Origin: Roseitranquillus sp963776845
Lineage (GTDB): Bacteria; Pseudomonadota; Alphaproteobacteria; Rhodobacterales; Rhodobacteraceae
Assembly: GCA_963776845.1 (NCBI GenBank)
Contig: CAVZOJ010000003.1
Span: 496,001-560,000 of the forward strand
Direction of reading: 5' to 3'
DNA: 64,000 nt
A model generated the notes under the pieces. That model saw only the letters and a program-made list of their open reading frames with translations, made no database searches and had not been told where the DNA came from. Position numbers and translations under genes: made by a program. Each line of letters starts with the position of its first letter. The first letter of the stretch is position 1. Below, in pieces: positions 44,895-51,712 of the stretch.

Positions 44895-45045
44895 CAAGCC
44901 CCTTACCAGATCTGTTGTAGAAGTTGCTTCGACTGGCCACAAAGTGGCCAACCTTTCTCTTGCGGGACTGGCTTGACGCAAACTCGCGATGGATGTGTCA
45001 GGTGTAATCTGTCTCGCGAGAATCTGCGACACATTGCAGAGGCCT

Positions 45046-45063
45046 GGTTGTCAGTTGACAACC
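45046..45063. promoter_or_regulatory. 18-bp palindromic operator candidate
   Basis: GGTTGTCAGTTGACAACC, eight-base arms around GT, 19 bases before the first gene of the pair. It contains TTGACA. A 14-bp palindrome with the same TGTCAGTTGACA core is at 47198-47211. Autoregulation by the helix-turn-helix partner is the likely role, as in many toxin-antitoxin operons. Confidence 0.6.
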
Positions 45064-45082
45064 TGATGGTCAGAGGCTATTT

Positions 45083-45364
45083 ATGACGAGACCGAGACAC
45101 CCGAACAAGACGATCGAAGCCGCTCTCACGGAGCTGGAAGGTCTCGGGTGGAAGGTTGAGAAATCGAAGGGCAGAAGTGCACACGCTTGGGGATTTGCGC
45201 GCTGCCCAGAGAATGCGAAGGACAAGTGCCGCAACGGCGTGTTCTGTCAGAACCAGATCTGGAGCACGCCGGGCAACCCGACCGGCCATGCTCGAGATCT
45301 TTTGCGCAGGGCGCGTGGCTGTGTGATCAAGAAGGACGAAGGCGATGACGAAAGTGACGGCTGA
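45083..45364 (+). CDS. HicA-like small protein (toxin candidate)
   Basis: 93 residues. KTIEAALTELEGLGWKVEKS followed by KGRSAHAWG resembles the HicA-type start (G-W-x-V plus a histidine after a short basic turn). Three cysteines at about residues 39-54 (C, C, C in RCPENAKDKCRNGVFC) and IWSTPGNPTGHARDLLRRA near 60-78 define a family I have seen only as uncharacterised small proteins. The gene overlaps the next by 20 bases. Toxin activity is inference. Confidence 0.6.
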   Translation: MTRPRHPNKTIEAALTELEGLGWKVEKSKGRSAHAWGFARCPENAKDKCRNGVFCQNQIWSTPGNPTGHARDLLRRARGCVIKKDEGDDESDG

Positions 45365-45854
45365 GGAGTTCGAGTTCGATCTTGTCTTTGCCCTTCCGCG
45401 GAGGGACTTGGATCAGGATGCCATCCTTGATGCGCTCTTCGAGGCTGGTTGTGATGACGCGGTGGTTGGTCTCGGTGCGCCGGGCCTTGTGGGTCTGGCC
45501 TTCACCCGAAGCGGTGAGAATGCCGAAACGGTAATCACAGGCGCGATGAAAGCTGCGCTTTCGGCGTTGCCGGATGGCACCAAGCTACGCGAGGTTAAGC
45601 CCGACCTTGTCAGTCAAGGAGATATCGCAGCCCGCCTCCAGGTTTCTCGCCAGGCATTGCAGAAGCGTCAGCTTCCTCCACCCTCAATCGGCGGCCTATA
45701 CCGCGCGTCAGAGATGTTCGCAGTTCTTGATGCACAGCCCGGCAAGGTCAAGAATGCCCTACAGGACGCGCGTTCTTGGTTTGCTTCGGCGCCCGCAGCC
45801 CAGAGGATAAACGCCCGTATGAGCCTTGATTCGCAAGAACAGGCGGCGCCTTAA
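45345..45854 (+). CDS. Helix-turn-helix partner protein (antitoxin candidate)
   Basis: 169 residues. The N-terminal alpha/beta domain (FEFDLVFALPRRDLDQDAIL, then ALFEAGCDDAVVGLGAPG) precedes an HTH at about 90-110 (SQGDIAARLQVSRQALQKRQ) that resembles MerR/excisionase-type readers. The gene overlaps the upstream gene, as toxin-antitoxin partners do. It may bind the palindrome at 45046. It carries its own ATG inside the upstream gene. Confidence 0.6.
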   Translation: MTKVTAEEFEFDLVFALPRRDLDQDAILDALFEAGCDDAVVGLGAPGLVGLAFTRSGENAETVITGAMKAALSALPDGTKLREVKPDLVSQGDIAARLQVSRQALQKRQLPPPSIGGLYRASEMFAVLDAQPGKVKNALQDARSWFASAPAAQRINARMSLDSQEQAAP

Positions 45855-45915
45855 TCCACCTGGAAACATGATCGCCCGCGGCGCGCGATCTGCAACACAA
45901 CTTGTAAGGGGCTTG

Positions 45916-45924
45916 CAGGACCAG
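45916..45924 (+). repeat. Right 9-bp target duplication CAGGACCAG
   Basis: Second copy of the 9-bp direct repeat, adjoining the right inverted end (GTAAGGGGCTTG). Confidence 0.85.
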
Positions 45925-47059
45925 AGGGGCCCCTCGTGACGGCGAACTCCTCCTGCACGGCATCGCCTGGTGCGCGAGGTGTGGCCACAAGATGTACGTT
46001 CGGTACAAGGGCGGCGGCGAGTACGTCTGCAATCACCTGCGCACTCAGCAGGGCCTGCCCACGTGCCAGCACATCCGTGCTTCGCAGGTGGACGGGGCGG
46101 TCGCGGATGCGTTCCTGACCGCGCTGGCGCCGGCGGAACTCGACGCGCTGTCGCGCGCGTGCCGCACCCAGCAGCAAACGGACAGCGCGCTGCGCTCGAG
46201 CGCCGAACGTCAGATCGAGCGGAAGCGATATGCTGCGGCGCTGGCCGAACGGCAGTTCAACCGCGTCGATCCGGACAACCGGCTTGTCGCCAGCGAGCTC
46301 GAGCGTCGATGGGAGGCTGCGCTGATCGAGGTTCGGCAGGCCGAGGAGGCGCTCGCCCAGCTCTCCGCGCTCAAGCCGCTCTCGCAGCGGATGATCGGCA
46401 AGCCGCTCGGCGACAAGATCGTCGTCCTTGCCGGTCGGCTGCCGCACATCTGGGCGGATCCGGCGACCACCGACGCGCAGCGCAAGGCGCTTCTGCGCTG
46501 CCTGGTCGAGAAGGTCGTCCTCGACCGCGGTGAGCGCGATGTCGCCCTCGTCCGGATCGTGTGGCGCGGCGGCGCCACGAGCGACCTCGCGGTAAAGATG
46601 AGGGTCAACGCCGTCGCCAAGCTCACGAAAGGCGAGGAGATGCGGGGTCGCGCACTCGACCTCGCCCGCTCCGGGATCCCTGACGATGAGATCGCCGCGA
46701 TCCTCTCGTCGGAGGGACACCGCTCTCCCAATTGCGCCGACAGGGTTCTGCCAATCACCGTGCAACGGCTCCGGCTCGGTGCCGGGATCAAGGTGAGCAC
46801 CCAGCGTACCCGCTGGGACCACGATCGGTCTCTTCTCAGCGCGACGGAAGTGGCCGCCAAGCTGAGCATTCCAGTGAACTGGCTGTATGTGCAGATCGGG
46901 CGAAAGCGGCTTCTCATCGATCGCCAACCCAACGGGGCCTACCTGTTCCAGGACACGGCCGTCGTCATCGACGCGGTCCGAGATCTGCGAAATCGTGTTG
47001 TCGATCGCATCGACCTGAGAATCTGTCAGCCTCACCAGGAGGGGCATCAACATGCATGA
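45925..47059 (+). pseudogene. Serine recombinase, C-terminal part
   Basis: Resumes with GELLLHGIAWCARCGHKMYV, the zinc-ribbon domain with CARCG and a later CNHLRTQQGLPTC. A long helical region and the end HQEGHQHA follow. It continues the gene begun at 43941, which would encode about 700 residues when the 1021-bp unit and one extra base are removed. A helix-turn-helix-like C-terminal segment is visible (LSATEVAAKLSIPVNWLYVQ). Confidence 0.8.
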
Positions 47060-47061
47060 TC

Positions 47062-47174
47062 GAACAGCGCCTCGAACTGCGCCCGCGACAGACGCATGAC
47101 GCCATCCTTCACCGCAGGCCAGGCGAACCGCCCCTCGTCGAGCCGCTTGTAGATCATCACCAGCCCATTCGCCA
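47062..47174 (-). pseudogene. tnpB: Middle part of IS66-A tnpB
   Basis: On the minus strand ANGLVMIYKRLDEGRFAWPA then KDGVMRLSRAQFEALF, the conserved second half of IS66 TnpB. It abuts the recombinase island on one side and a partial hairpin repeat on the other. Its upstream continuation is at 48689-48872, in the opposite orientation. Confidence 0.75.
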
Positions 47175-47188
47175 TTGTCGCTCCGACC
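47172..47188 (-). repeat. Partial hairpin repeat at an inversion junction
   Basis: 17 bases matching the GGTCCGAGCGACAATGG half of the repeat family, with one mismatch. It marks where tnpB was joined before inversion. Its partner junction is at 48873-48907. Confidence 0.65.
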
Positions 47189-47591
47189 CTGAAATGACTG
47201 TCAGTTGACAGCCGCCGGCGGCGCTATGGGGGGAAGGTCATGCAGTGGACCGAGTCTCCTCGCAAGCTGCCAACCGGTGGCGACGCGGCATGCTGGACGG
47301 TCGAGGGCGGGCGGCGCAGCGTCAAGCGCCTCTGGTCCTCGACAATGTGCTGCGCGCCGCCCAATTGGCTCCGATCTTCGCGTGTCGCCCTCCCGCAGTG
47401 GAACGAGGCCTTCCGCCGACCCCCCTGCCGCCGCCACAGTCACCCGCGACCTAACCCGCCCCGCCAGCCGGTCGCGGCTCGTCCCGTCTGGCGCGAACCG
47501 CCGCGGCGAGAACGCCCGCCCCACCGTCCGCCTCCCGCGCAACACCGCGCCCGCCCGCGCTCTATTGGCCCCCGCCAGACCGGAGCCGCCC
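47189..47591. other. Upstream region of the ParB-like gene, no supported gene
   Basis: About 400 bases. A frame starting at ATG 47240 (MQWTESPRKLPTGGDAACWT) begins plausibly but soon becomes arginine/proline-rich shadow sequence, and other frames are similar. It may hold a fragment of a small regulator plus the promoter of the ParB-like gene. Confidence 0.35.
47198..47211. promoter_or_regulatory. 14-bp palindrome sharing a core with the 45046 operator
   Basis: CTGTCAGTTGACAG, six-base arms around GT. The 12-base core TGTCAGTTGACA is identical to that in the toxin-antitoxin-like unit. It lies about 380 bases upstream of the ParB-like gene and just ahead of a possible start at 47240 with a GGGGGGAAGG ribosome-binding site. 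Confidence 0.5.
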
Positions 47592-48162
47592 ATGACCACC
47601 GAAGTCACCCTCACCCCCCTCGCCGCAATCGAGGCCGAGGCCCTGCCGCGCGACCGCACCGCCGTCGAGCCCGAGGCGCTGGCCGAACTCCAGGCCTCCA
47701 TCCTCGCCCTCCGGCCTCCGCCAGCCGATCGAGGTCTTCGCCGCCGAGCCCGAGCCCGGCCGCCCCGGCCCCCGCTACGGCCTCATCTCCGGTTACCGCC
47801 AGCTCGCCGCCTTCCGCGCCCTCGCCCCCGGCACGGACGACCGCTTCGCCCGCATCCCCGCCTTCGTCCGCCGCCCCGCCGACGTCGCCGAGGCGCTCTC
47901 CGACATGATCGCCGAGAACGAGATCCGCGCCGATCTCTCCCCCTGGGAGAAGGCCCGCATCGTCGTCGAGGCCCGCGACCGGGGCCTCTTCCCCACCCTC
48001 GACGAGGCCGTCTCCCGCCTCTACCCCGCCATCAACCGCCAGCGCCGCATCCGCATCCGCGCCGTGGCCGACGTGGTCGAGGCGCTGCCCGACGGCCTCC
48101 TGGCACGGCCCGAGGGGCTCACCCAAGCCCAGCTCCTCCGCCTCGGCACCGCCATCCGCGCC
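47592..48162 (+). pseudogene. N-terminal part of a split ParB-like protein
   Basis: MTTEVTLTPLAAIEAEALPR starts a ParB/Srx-type domain. After one extra C near 47705-47712 the frame continues LRQPIEVFAAEPEPGRPGPR, the ISGYRQLAAF box and the ParB core MIAENEIRADLSPWEKARIV, then the HTH region TLDEAVSRLYPAINRQRRIR. It ends at AIRA where IS66-A begins. The C-terminal half is at 40918-41238. A plasmid- or element-borne partition or regulatory role is likely. Confidence 0.78.
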
Positions 48163-48251
48163 GTAAGCGCGCCGGACGGCCCATCGCCTTTCGACCTTCA
48201 GCAGATGCGCTGGCTGCCTGACGCTCCGCTAGGTTCTTTGGAGGGTTTGGC

Positions 48252-48692
48252 ATGGGCAAACACGGCTCGGGCGGGGGCGACGGCTGGAGATCGGGGTTCG
48301 CGGGGCGGATCGAGGTCCGGGAGAGTGCGACGGGCCGGCGTGAGTGGCCGGAGGCGGTGAAGGGGCGGATCGTCCGCGAGAGCCTGGAGCTCGGAGCGTC
48401 GGTGAAGGATGTCGCGCACCGACACGGGATCGCGCCGCAGCAGCTGACGACATGGCGGCGGGCGGCGCGGCAGGGTCGGCTGGCGCTGCCGGAGGACCCG
48501 GTCGCGGAGGACGGCTTCGGCTTCGCGGCGCTGGTGGTGGCGGAGGAGCCGACGCCAACGGCCCGGGTGGAGAGCGCCACGCCGGCGCCGGCCGTGGAGA
48601 TCGTCGTGGGCGAGGTCCTGATCCGTCTCGACGGGGCGACGCCGGCGGCGCGGATCGCGGAGATCGCGGCGGCGCTCGGAGCGCGGCGGTGA
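48252..48692 (+). CDS. tnpA: IS66 TnpA (OrfA)
   Basis: 146 residues. The helix-turn-helix region reads RIVRESLELGASVKDVAHRH then GIAPQQLTTWRRAARQGRLA. The C-terminal VEIVVGEVLIRLDGATPAARIAEI is the second family segment. The stop overlaps the tnpB start. Intact. Confidence 0.88.
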   Translation: MGKHGSGGGDGWRSGFAGRIEVRESATGRREWPEAVKGRIVRESLELGASVKDVAHRHGIAPQQLTTWRRAARQGRLALPEDPVAEDGFGFAALVVAEEPTPTARVESATPAPAVEIVVGEVLIRLDGATPAARIAEIAAALGARR

Positions 48693-48872
48693 TCACGCCT
48701 GGGCAGCGGATGCCGATCGTGATCGCGACGAAGCCGGTGGACTTCCGGCGCGGTCACGACGGGCTGGCGGCGACGGTGCGAGCCGCGAGCTCGGGCTCGA
48801 CCCGCGTTCCGGTCTGACCGTGATCTTCAGGTCAAAGAGCGGCGACAGGTTGAAGATCCTGGTGTGGGAGAT
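48689..48872 (+). pseudogene. tnpB: 5' half of IS66-A tnpB
   Basis: VITPGQRMPIVIATKPVDFR then RGHDGLAATVRA, a typical TnpB start. A frame change near 48795 leads to GLTVIFRSKSGDRLKILVW. It is cut by the hairpin repeat and followed by an unrelated inverted tnpB. Confidence 0.8.
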
Positions 48873-48907
48873 GAGCCATGTCGCGCCATTGGTCCGAGCG
48901 ACAATGG
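48873..48907 (+). repeat. Hairpin repeat at the junction of two IS66 elements
   Basis: About 35 bases: GAGCCATGTCGC then GCCATTGGTCCGA then GCGACAATGG. The arms CCATGTCGC and GCGACAATGG pair with a one-base bulge. Left of it is tnpB of IS66-A on the plus strand, right of it tnpB of IS66-B on the minus strand. Confidence 0.75.
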
Positions 48908-49107
48908 AGATGCAGGCGCCCTGGCCGTCCCACCAGATCACCTTGATCAGGTCGCCGCGACGGCCGCGGAAGACGAAGAGGTGACCCGCGAACGGGTCCT
49001 GCTTCAGCGTCGTCTCGGCCTGCGCGGCGAGTGTCGCAAAGCCGCGCCGCATGCCGGTCACGGCCGCCGCCAGACAGACCTTGGGGTTCGCCCGGGACCG
49101 GGATCAC
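48908..49107 (-). pseudogene. tnpB: 5' half of IS66-B tnpB
   Basis: GTG start overlapping the tnpA stop. VIPVPG, then after one extra G near 49086-49097 NPKVCLAAAVTGMRRGFATL, AAQAETTLKQDPFAGHLFVF and RGRRGDLIKVIWWDGQGACI. It is cut by the hairpin repeat, and its second half is not in the window. Confidence 0.75.
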
Positions 49108-49456
49108 GCCTTGAGGCCACGGATCAGGCGCGCCAAGACGTCGCGATCGTAGAGGCCGCTGATCCGCAGGCTATGTCCGTCCGCCAGCTCGATCTCGATC
49201 CGGCTTTCGTCAGAGCGCGCCGCAGGACGCCCGCCATCGCTCTCGCCCACGATCTCCACCGGCAGAAACCGTCCTTCGTCCCCCGTAGCCTCATCGGGCG
49301 CAAAGCGCGGGGCACGCAGCCATTTGAAGACGAGGTTGCGTTCACGTCATATCTCCGCGCCACCTGGCTCACCGAGATGCCCGGCCGCCGCGTCTGAGCA
49401 CAGATCAGCCGCTTCTCGTCGTCGCTCCACGACTTGCGCGTCCGACGCTCCGCCAT
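49104..49456 (-). pseudogene. tnpA: IS66-B tnpA with a frameshift
   Basis: MAERRTRKSWSDDEKRLICA then RPGISVSQVARRYDVN in one frame. The rest (NLVFKWLRAPRFAPDEAT, EGRFLPVEIVGES, IEIELADGHSLRISGLYDRD) is in another after a one-base loss near 49340. A TnpA of the ISL/IS66 type. Confidence 0.78.
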
Positions 49457-49467
49457 CCCGAAAGCTC

Positions 49468-49500
49468 GATGGTGTCCACCATCTCGTGGTGGACACCATC
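49468..49500. repeat. Perfect 13-bp hairpin GATGGTGTCCACC
   Basis: Arms GATGGTGTCCACC and GGTGGACACCATC around a seven-base loop, between the IS66-B left terminus (GTAAGCATCCGG, ending at 49544 on the minus strand) and its tnpA. It could regulate tnpA translation or be a protein-binding site. Confidence 0.65.
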
Positions 49501-49544
49501 GGGTGCCGCCTGCGCTCGTCAGAGCGGCAGGGCCGGATGCTTAC

Positions 49545-49670
49545 GCAGCACCGTCTCATGGAGCCCGAGCTCTCGGCCACCTCGATGATCGTCACACCAC
49601 TTGTCCGGGCGCGCTCCACTGCCTCCCGCTTAAAGGCATCGGGGAAATGACGCCGCTTCCTGCTCTCCAT
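49545..49670 (-). pseudogene. OrfA fragment of another transposase, interrupted by IS66-B
   Basis: MESRKRRHFPDAFKREAVER then ARTSGVTIIEVA, followed in another frame by ELGLHETVLR, cut at the IS66-B terminus. A helix-turn-helix OrfA of IS3/IS66 type. The downstream part is absent. Confidence 0.65.
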
Positions 49671-49741
49671 TGAACACTCCTCTCCCGGCTTGAAAGCTCT
49701 AGGGGTGTCAAATCAAGTGGGGCAGGATCAGACAGCAGAAA

Positions 49742-49764
49742 GGCCGCGCCCAGGTGGCGCGGCC
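49742..49764 (-). terminator. Rho-independent terminator of the DUF892 gene
   Basis: A perfect 9-bp stem GGCCGCGCC/GGCGCGGCC with a five-base loop, followed on the minus strand by TTTCTG. It lies 28 bases after the gene's stop. The T-run is short. Confidence 0.7.
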
Positions 49765-49792
49765 TCCGCTTAGCAACTTGCCGCAATGTTTC

Positions 49793-50290
49793 TCAGGCTG
49801 CCGCGTCCACGTTGACGCCCTGCGTGGCGATGTCTGTCATACGGCGGTCTCCATCGTAGACGGAGTCGAGGCACTTTTCGAGGATGGGAGCGTCTTCCCC
49901 CTCCTTGAGCCGCTTTGCGAATGCCAGCAGGCACCCGTAGCCCGCGATCGCATAGTGCGTCATCCGCTGATATTGCGTGATGATCATCGCGTCGCGTGTG
50001 TCGGCATCTCCAAACTCTTCCTCGAGCGCATGAGCCCGGGCTTCGGCGACGAGGCCTTCCATGCCCTTGCAGTGCTCGCCGTTGGGGTCGACGCCATGAC
50101 GCTGGCACAGCTTTTCGATGTCGACCATCCCGGTCTCGATACCGTCGGCGCCGTCCTTCAGCGCAGCTTTCAACTCATCGTGCTTGGCTTCGTCGTGGAG
50201 CTTCCGCGTGACGCCAAGCGATTGCTTGCATGCGCTGTAGAGGTCCTGCAGCTGATCGAGATAGACATCCTTGAGCGAGTTCATCGCCAT
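49793..50290 (-). CDS. DUF892/YciE-YciF-family ferritin-like protein
   Basis: 165 residues from MAMNSLKDVYLDQLQDLYSA. A four-helix pattern with metal-type residues (E, H, Q-x-E) in EHCKGMEGLVAEARAHALEE and QYQRMTHYAIAGYGCLLAFA matches YciE/F proteins, which are stress-induced. The start with GGAGGATAAC upstream is preferred to MEDNT five codons earlier. Confidence 0.85.
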   Translation of the reverse strand: MAMNSLKDVYLDQLQDLYSACKQSLGVTRKLHDEAKHDELKAALKDGADGIETGMVDIEKLCQRHGVDPNGEHCKGMEGLVAEARAHALEEEFGDADTRDAMIITQYQRMTHYAIAGYGCLLAFAKRLKEGEDAPILEKCLDSVYDGDRRMTDIATQGVNVDAAA

Positions 50291-50351
50291 GGTGTTATCC
50301 TCCATTATCGGGTTTCGCGTTCAACGAAGTGCGTGCGCGTTCGTTCCTGCG

Positions 50352-51671
50352 TCACGTTGGAACAACGATGTCCACCCTCAATCCGCCCAGTATCTGGCTG
50401 TCCCCTAGCAGCAGGCTGCCGCCATGTCTGCGCGCGACGTCGTGCGCGATGGCAAGCCCCAGTCCGACGCCGGGGCCACGATCCTGATTGCGCGCGAGGT
50501 CGAGCCGCGAGAACGGCTTCAGCGCCTCGTCCCGAAGCTCGAAGGGAATGCCTGGTCCGTTGTCTTCGACCGTCAGGCGGATGGAATCCTCTTCTGAAAC
50601 GATGCTCAATCGGGCACGTGTGCCATAGCGGACAGCGTTTCCGAGAAGATTTTCAAGCGCGCGTGTCAACGCTACCGGGCTGGCGTTCAGGCTTGGGACA
50701 GCCTGAGCGACCTCCAACTCGACGTGGTGACCACCCGCGCACCAACGGTCACGAAGATCAGACACAAGCCGGCGCAGATCGACGGTCGTACGGCCGTCGA
50801 GCGCGTCGCCACGAGCGTAGTCGAGAAAGGTGTCGAGGAGACGCTCCATGTCGCTCAGGTCGCGCTGCATGGCCTGTGTCTCGGAAGTTTCCTCAAGTAG
50901 GGACAGACCAAGCCGAAGTCGGGTGAGAGGTGTGCGAAGGTCATGGCTTACGCCTGATAGCATGAGCGTCCGTTGCTCGAGCATGCGTTCGATCCGATTG
51001 CGCATTTCCAGGAACGCGCTGCCCGCGGAGCGCATCTCGGTCGCTCCACTGGGGCGAAACGGCACGATGCGGCCCTGGCCGAAGGCTTCGGCCGCCACGG
51101 CGAGGCGCTTCACAGGACGCAACTGGTTGCGAAGATAAACGAATGCGACCACCGTCGCGAACATGCTGGTCAGTGCCATCAGAACGAGGAGTTGATGCGG
51201 GTTGGACGCCGATACGCGGCGTCGCGAGAAGTCGATCTCTACGGGTCCGTTTGGCGTCATGACGGTCAGCGCCACCCGGCGGATCGAATCCGCGAGATCG
51301 ACGGCAACGACCCCGGGGATCTCCTCTCTCAGCACCTCGGTCACGATCCTGCCGGACAGGTCGTACCAGAGCCGCTTGTCACTATCTTCCGGCGCTTCGA
51401 CGGCCTCAACCCCGAGATCGAAGGCGCGTGCGATGGCGGCTGTGGCGCGTTCCGCCGCGACCGCGTTCGGCGCGGCATCGAGCGCGTCGAGAAGATAGTC
51501 GAGATCATAGAGGATGTTCTGCGTCATCTGCTCCGTCACGTCCTCGTAAAGCCTTTGGATGAAGACGATCGTCACCACGATCTGGATCGTGAGGATCGGG
51601 ACCAGCATGATGAGCGCGGCCCGGCCGTAGAGCGACCGCGGAAGATAACGCTTGAGCCAGTCGAAATTCAT
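50352..51671 (-). CDS. EnvZ-like sensor histidine kinase
   Basis: 439 residues: membrane helix near 20-40, periplasmic domain, second helix near 165-183, HAMP segment (NQLRPVKRLAVAAEAFGQGR), phosphoacceptor LSGVSHDLRTPLTRLRLGLS near 245, N box NLLGNAVRYG and G boxes DNGPGIP and GPGVGLGLAI. Resembles EnvZ. No ompR-like gene is within the window beside it. Divergent from the MBL gene across 41 bases. Confidence 0.9.
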   Translation of the reverse strand: MNFDWLKRYLPRSLYGRAALIMLVPILTIQIVVTIVFIQRLYEDVTEQMTQNILYDLDYLLDALDAAPNAVAAERATAAIARAFDLGVEAVEAPEDSDKRLWYDLSGRIVTEVLREEIPGVVAVDLADSIRRVALTVMTPNGPVEIDFSRRRVSASNPHQLLVLMALTSMFATVVAFVYLRNQLRPVKRLAVAAEAFGQGRIVPFRPSGATEMRSAGSAFLEMRNRIERMLEQRTLMLSGVSHDLRTPLTRLRLGLSLLEETSETQAMQRDLSDMERLLDTFLDYARGDALDGRTTVDLRRLVSDLRDRWCAGGHHVELEVAQAVPSLNASPVALTRALENLLGNAVRYGTRARLSIVSEEDSIRLTVEDNGPGIPFELRDEALKPFSRLDLARNQDRGPGVGLGLAIAHDVARRHGGSLLLGDSQILGGLRVDIVVPT

Positions 51672-51712
51672 GGTGCTGGTCTAGTCCCACGCAGTGCGCG
51701 AGGTAAGCCGGA

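Larger units (their letters stand above)
44895..45915 (+). mobile_element. 1021-bp transposase-less mobile unit carrying a toxin-antitoxin-like gene pair
   Basis: Ends are inverted: CAAGCCCCTTAC plus about 15 further partly matching bases on the left, and the same 12 bases on the opposite strand at the right end (about 23 of 27 match). It is flanked by perfect 9-bp direct repeats. The interior encodes two small overlapping genes behind a palindrome and no transposase. It is most likely a non-autonomous element mobilised in trans. The TIR does not match a family I can name. Confidence 0.85.
43558..47068 (+). mobile_element. Serine-recombinase island inserted in IS66 tnpB
   Basis: About 3.5 kb carrying a DUF5372-type gene, a small frame and a large serine recombinase. 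It interrupts tnpB. TCGAAC occurs at both junctions (about 43553-43558 and 47063-47068), consistent with a short core or duplication. The borders are accurate to a few bases only. The element is itself interrupted by a 1021-bp unit. Confidence 0.7.
48163..48907 (+). mobile_element. Left part of IS66-A (terminus, tnpA, tnpB 5' half)
   Basis: Begins GTAAGCGCGCCGGACGGCCC directly after the 8-bp target copy TCCGCGCC (48155-48162). It ends in a hairpin repeat where it meets a second IS66 fragment in inverted orientation. The rest of the element is at 47062-47174 and 41621-43564. Confidence 0.78.

Noticed and set aside
47205..48221. 338-codon frame over the ParB-like gene
   Set aside because: Low-complexity proline/arginine sequence. 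The ParB motifs lie in the other frames.
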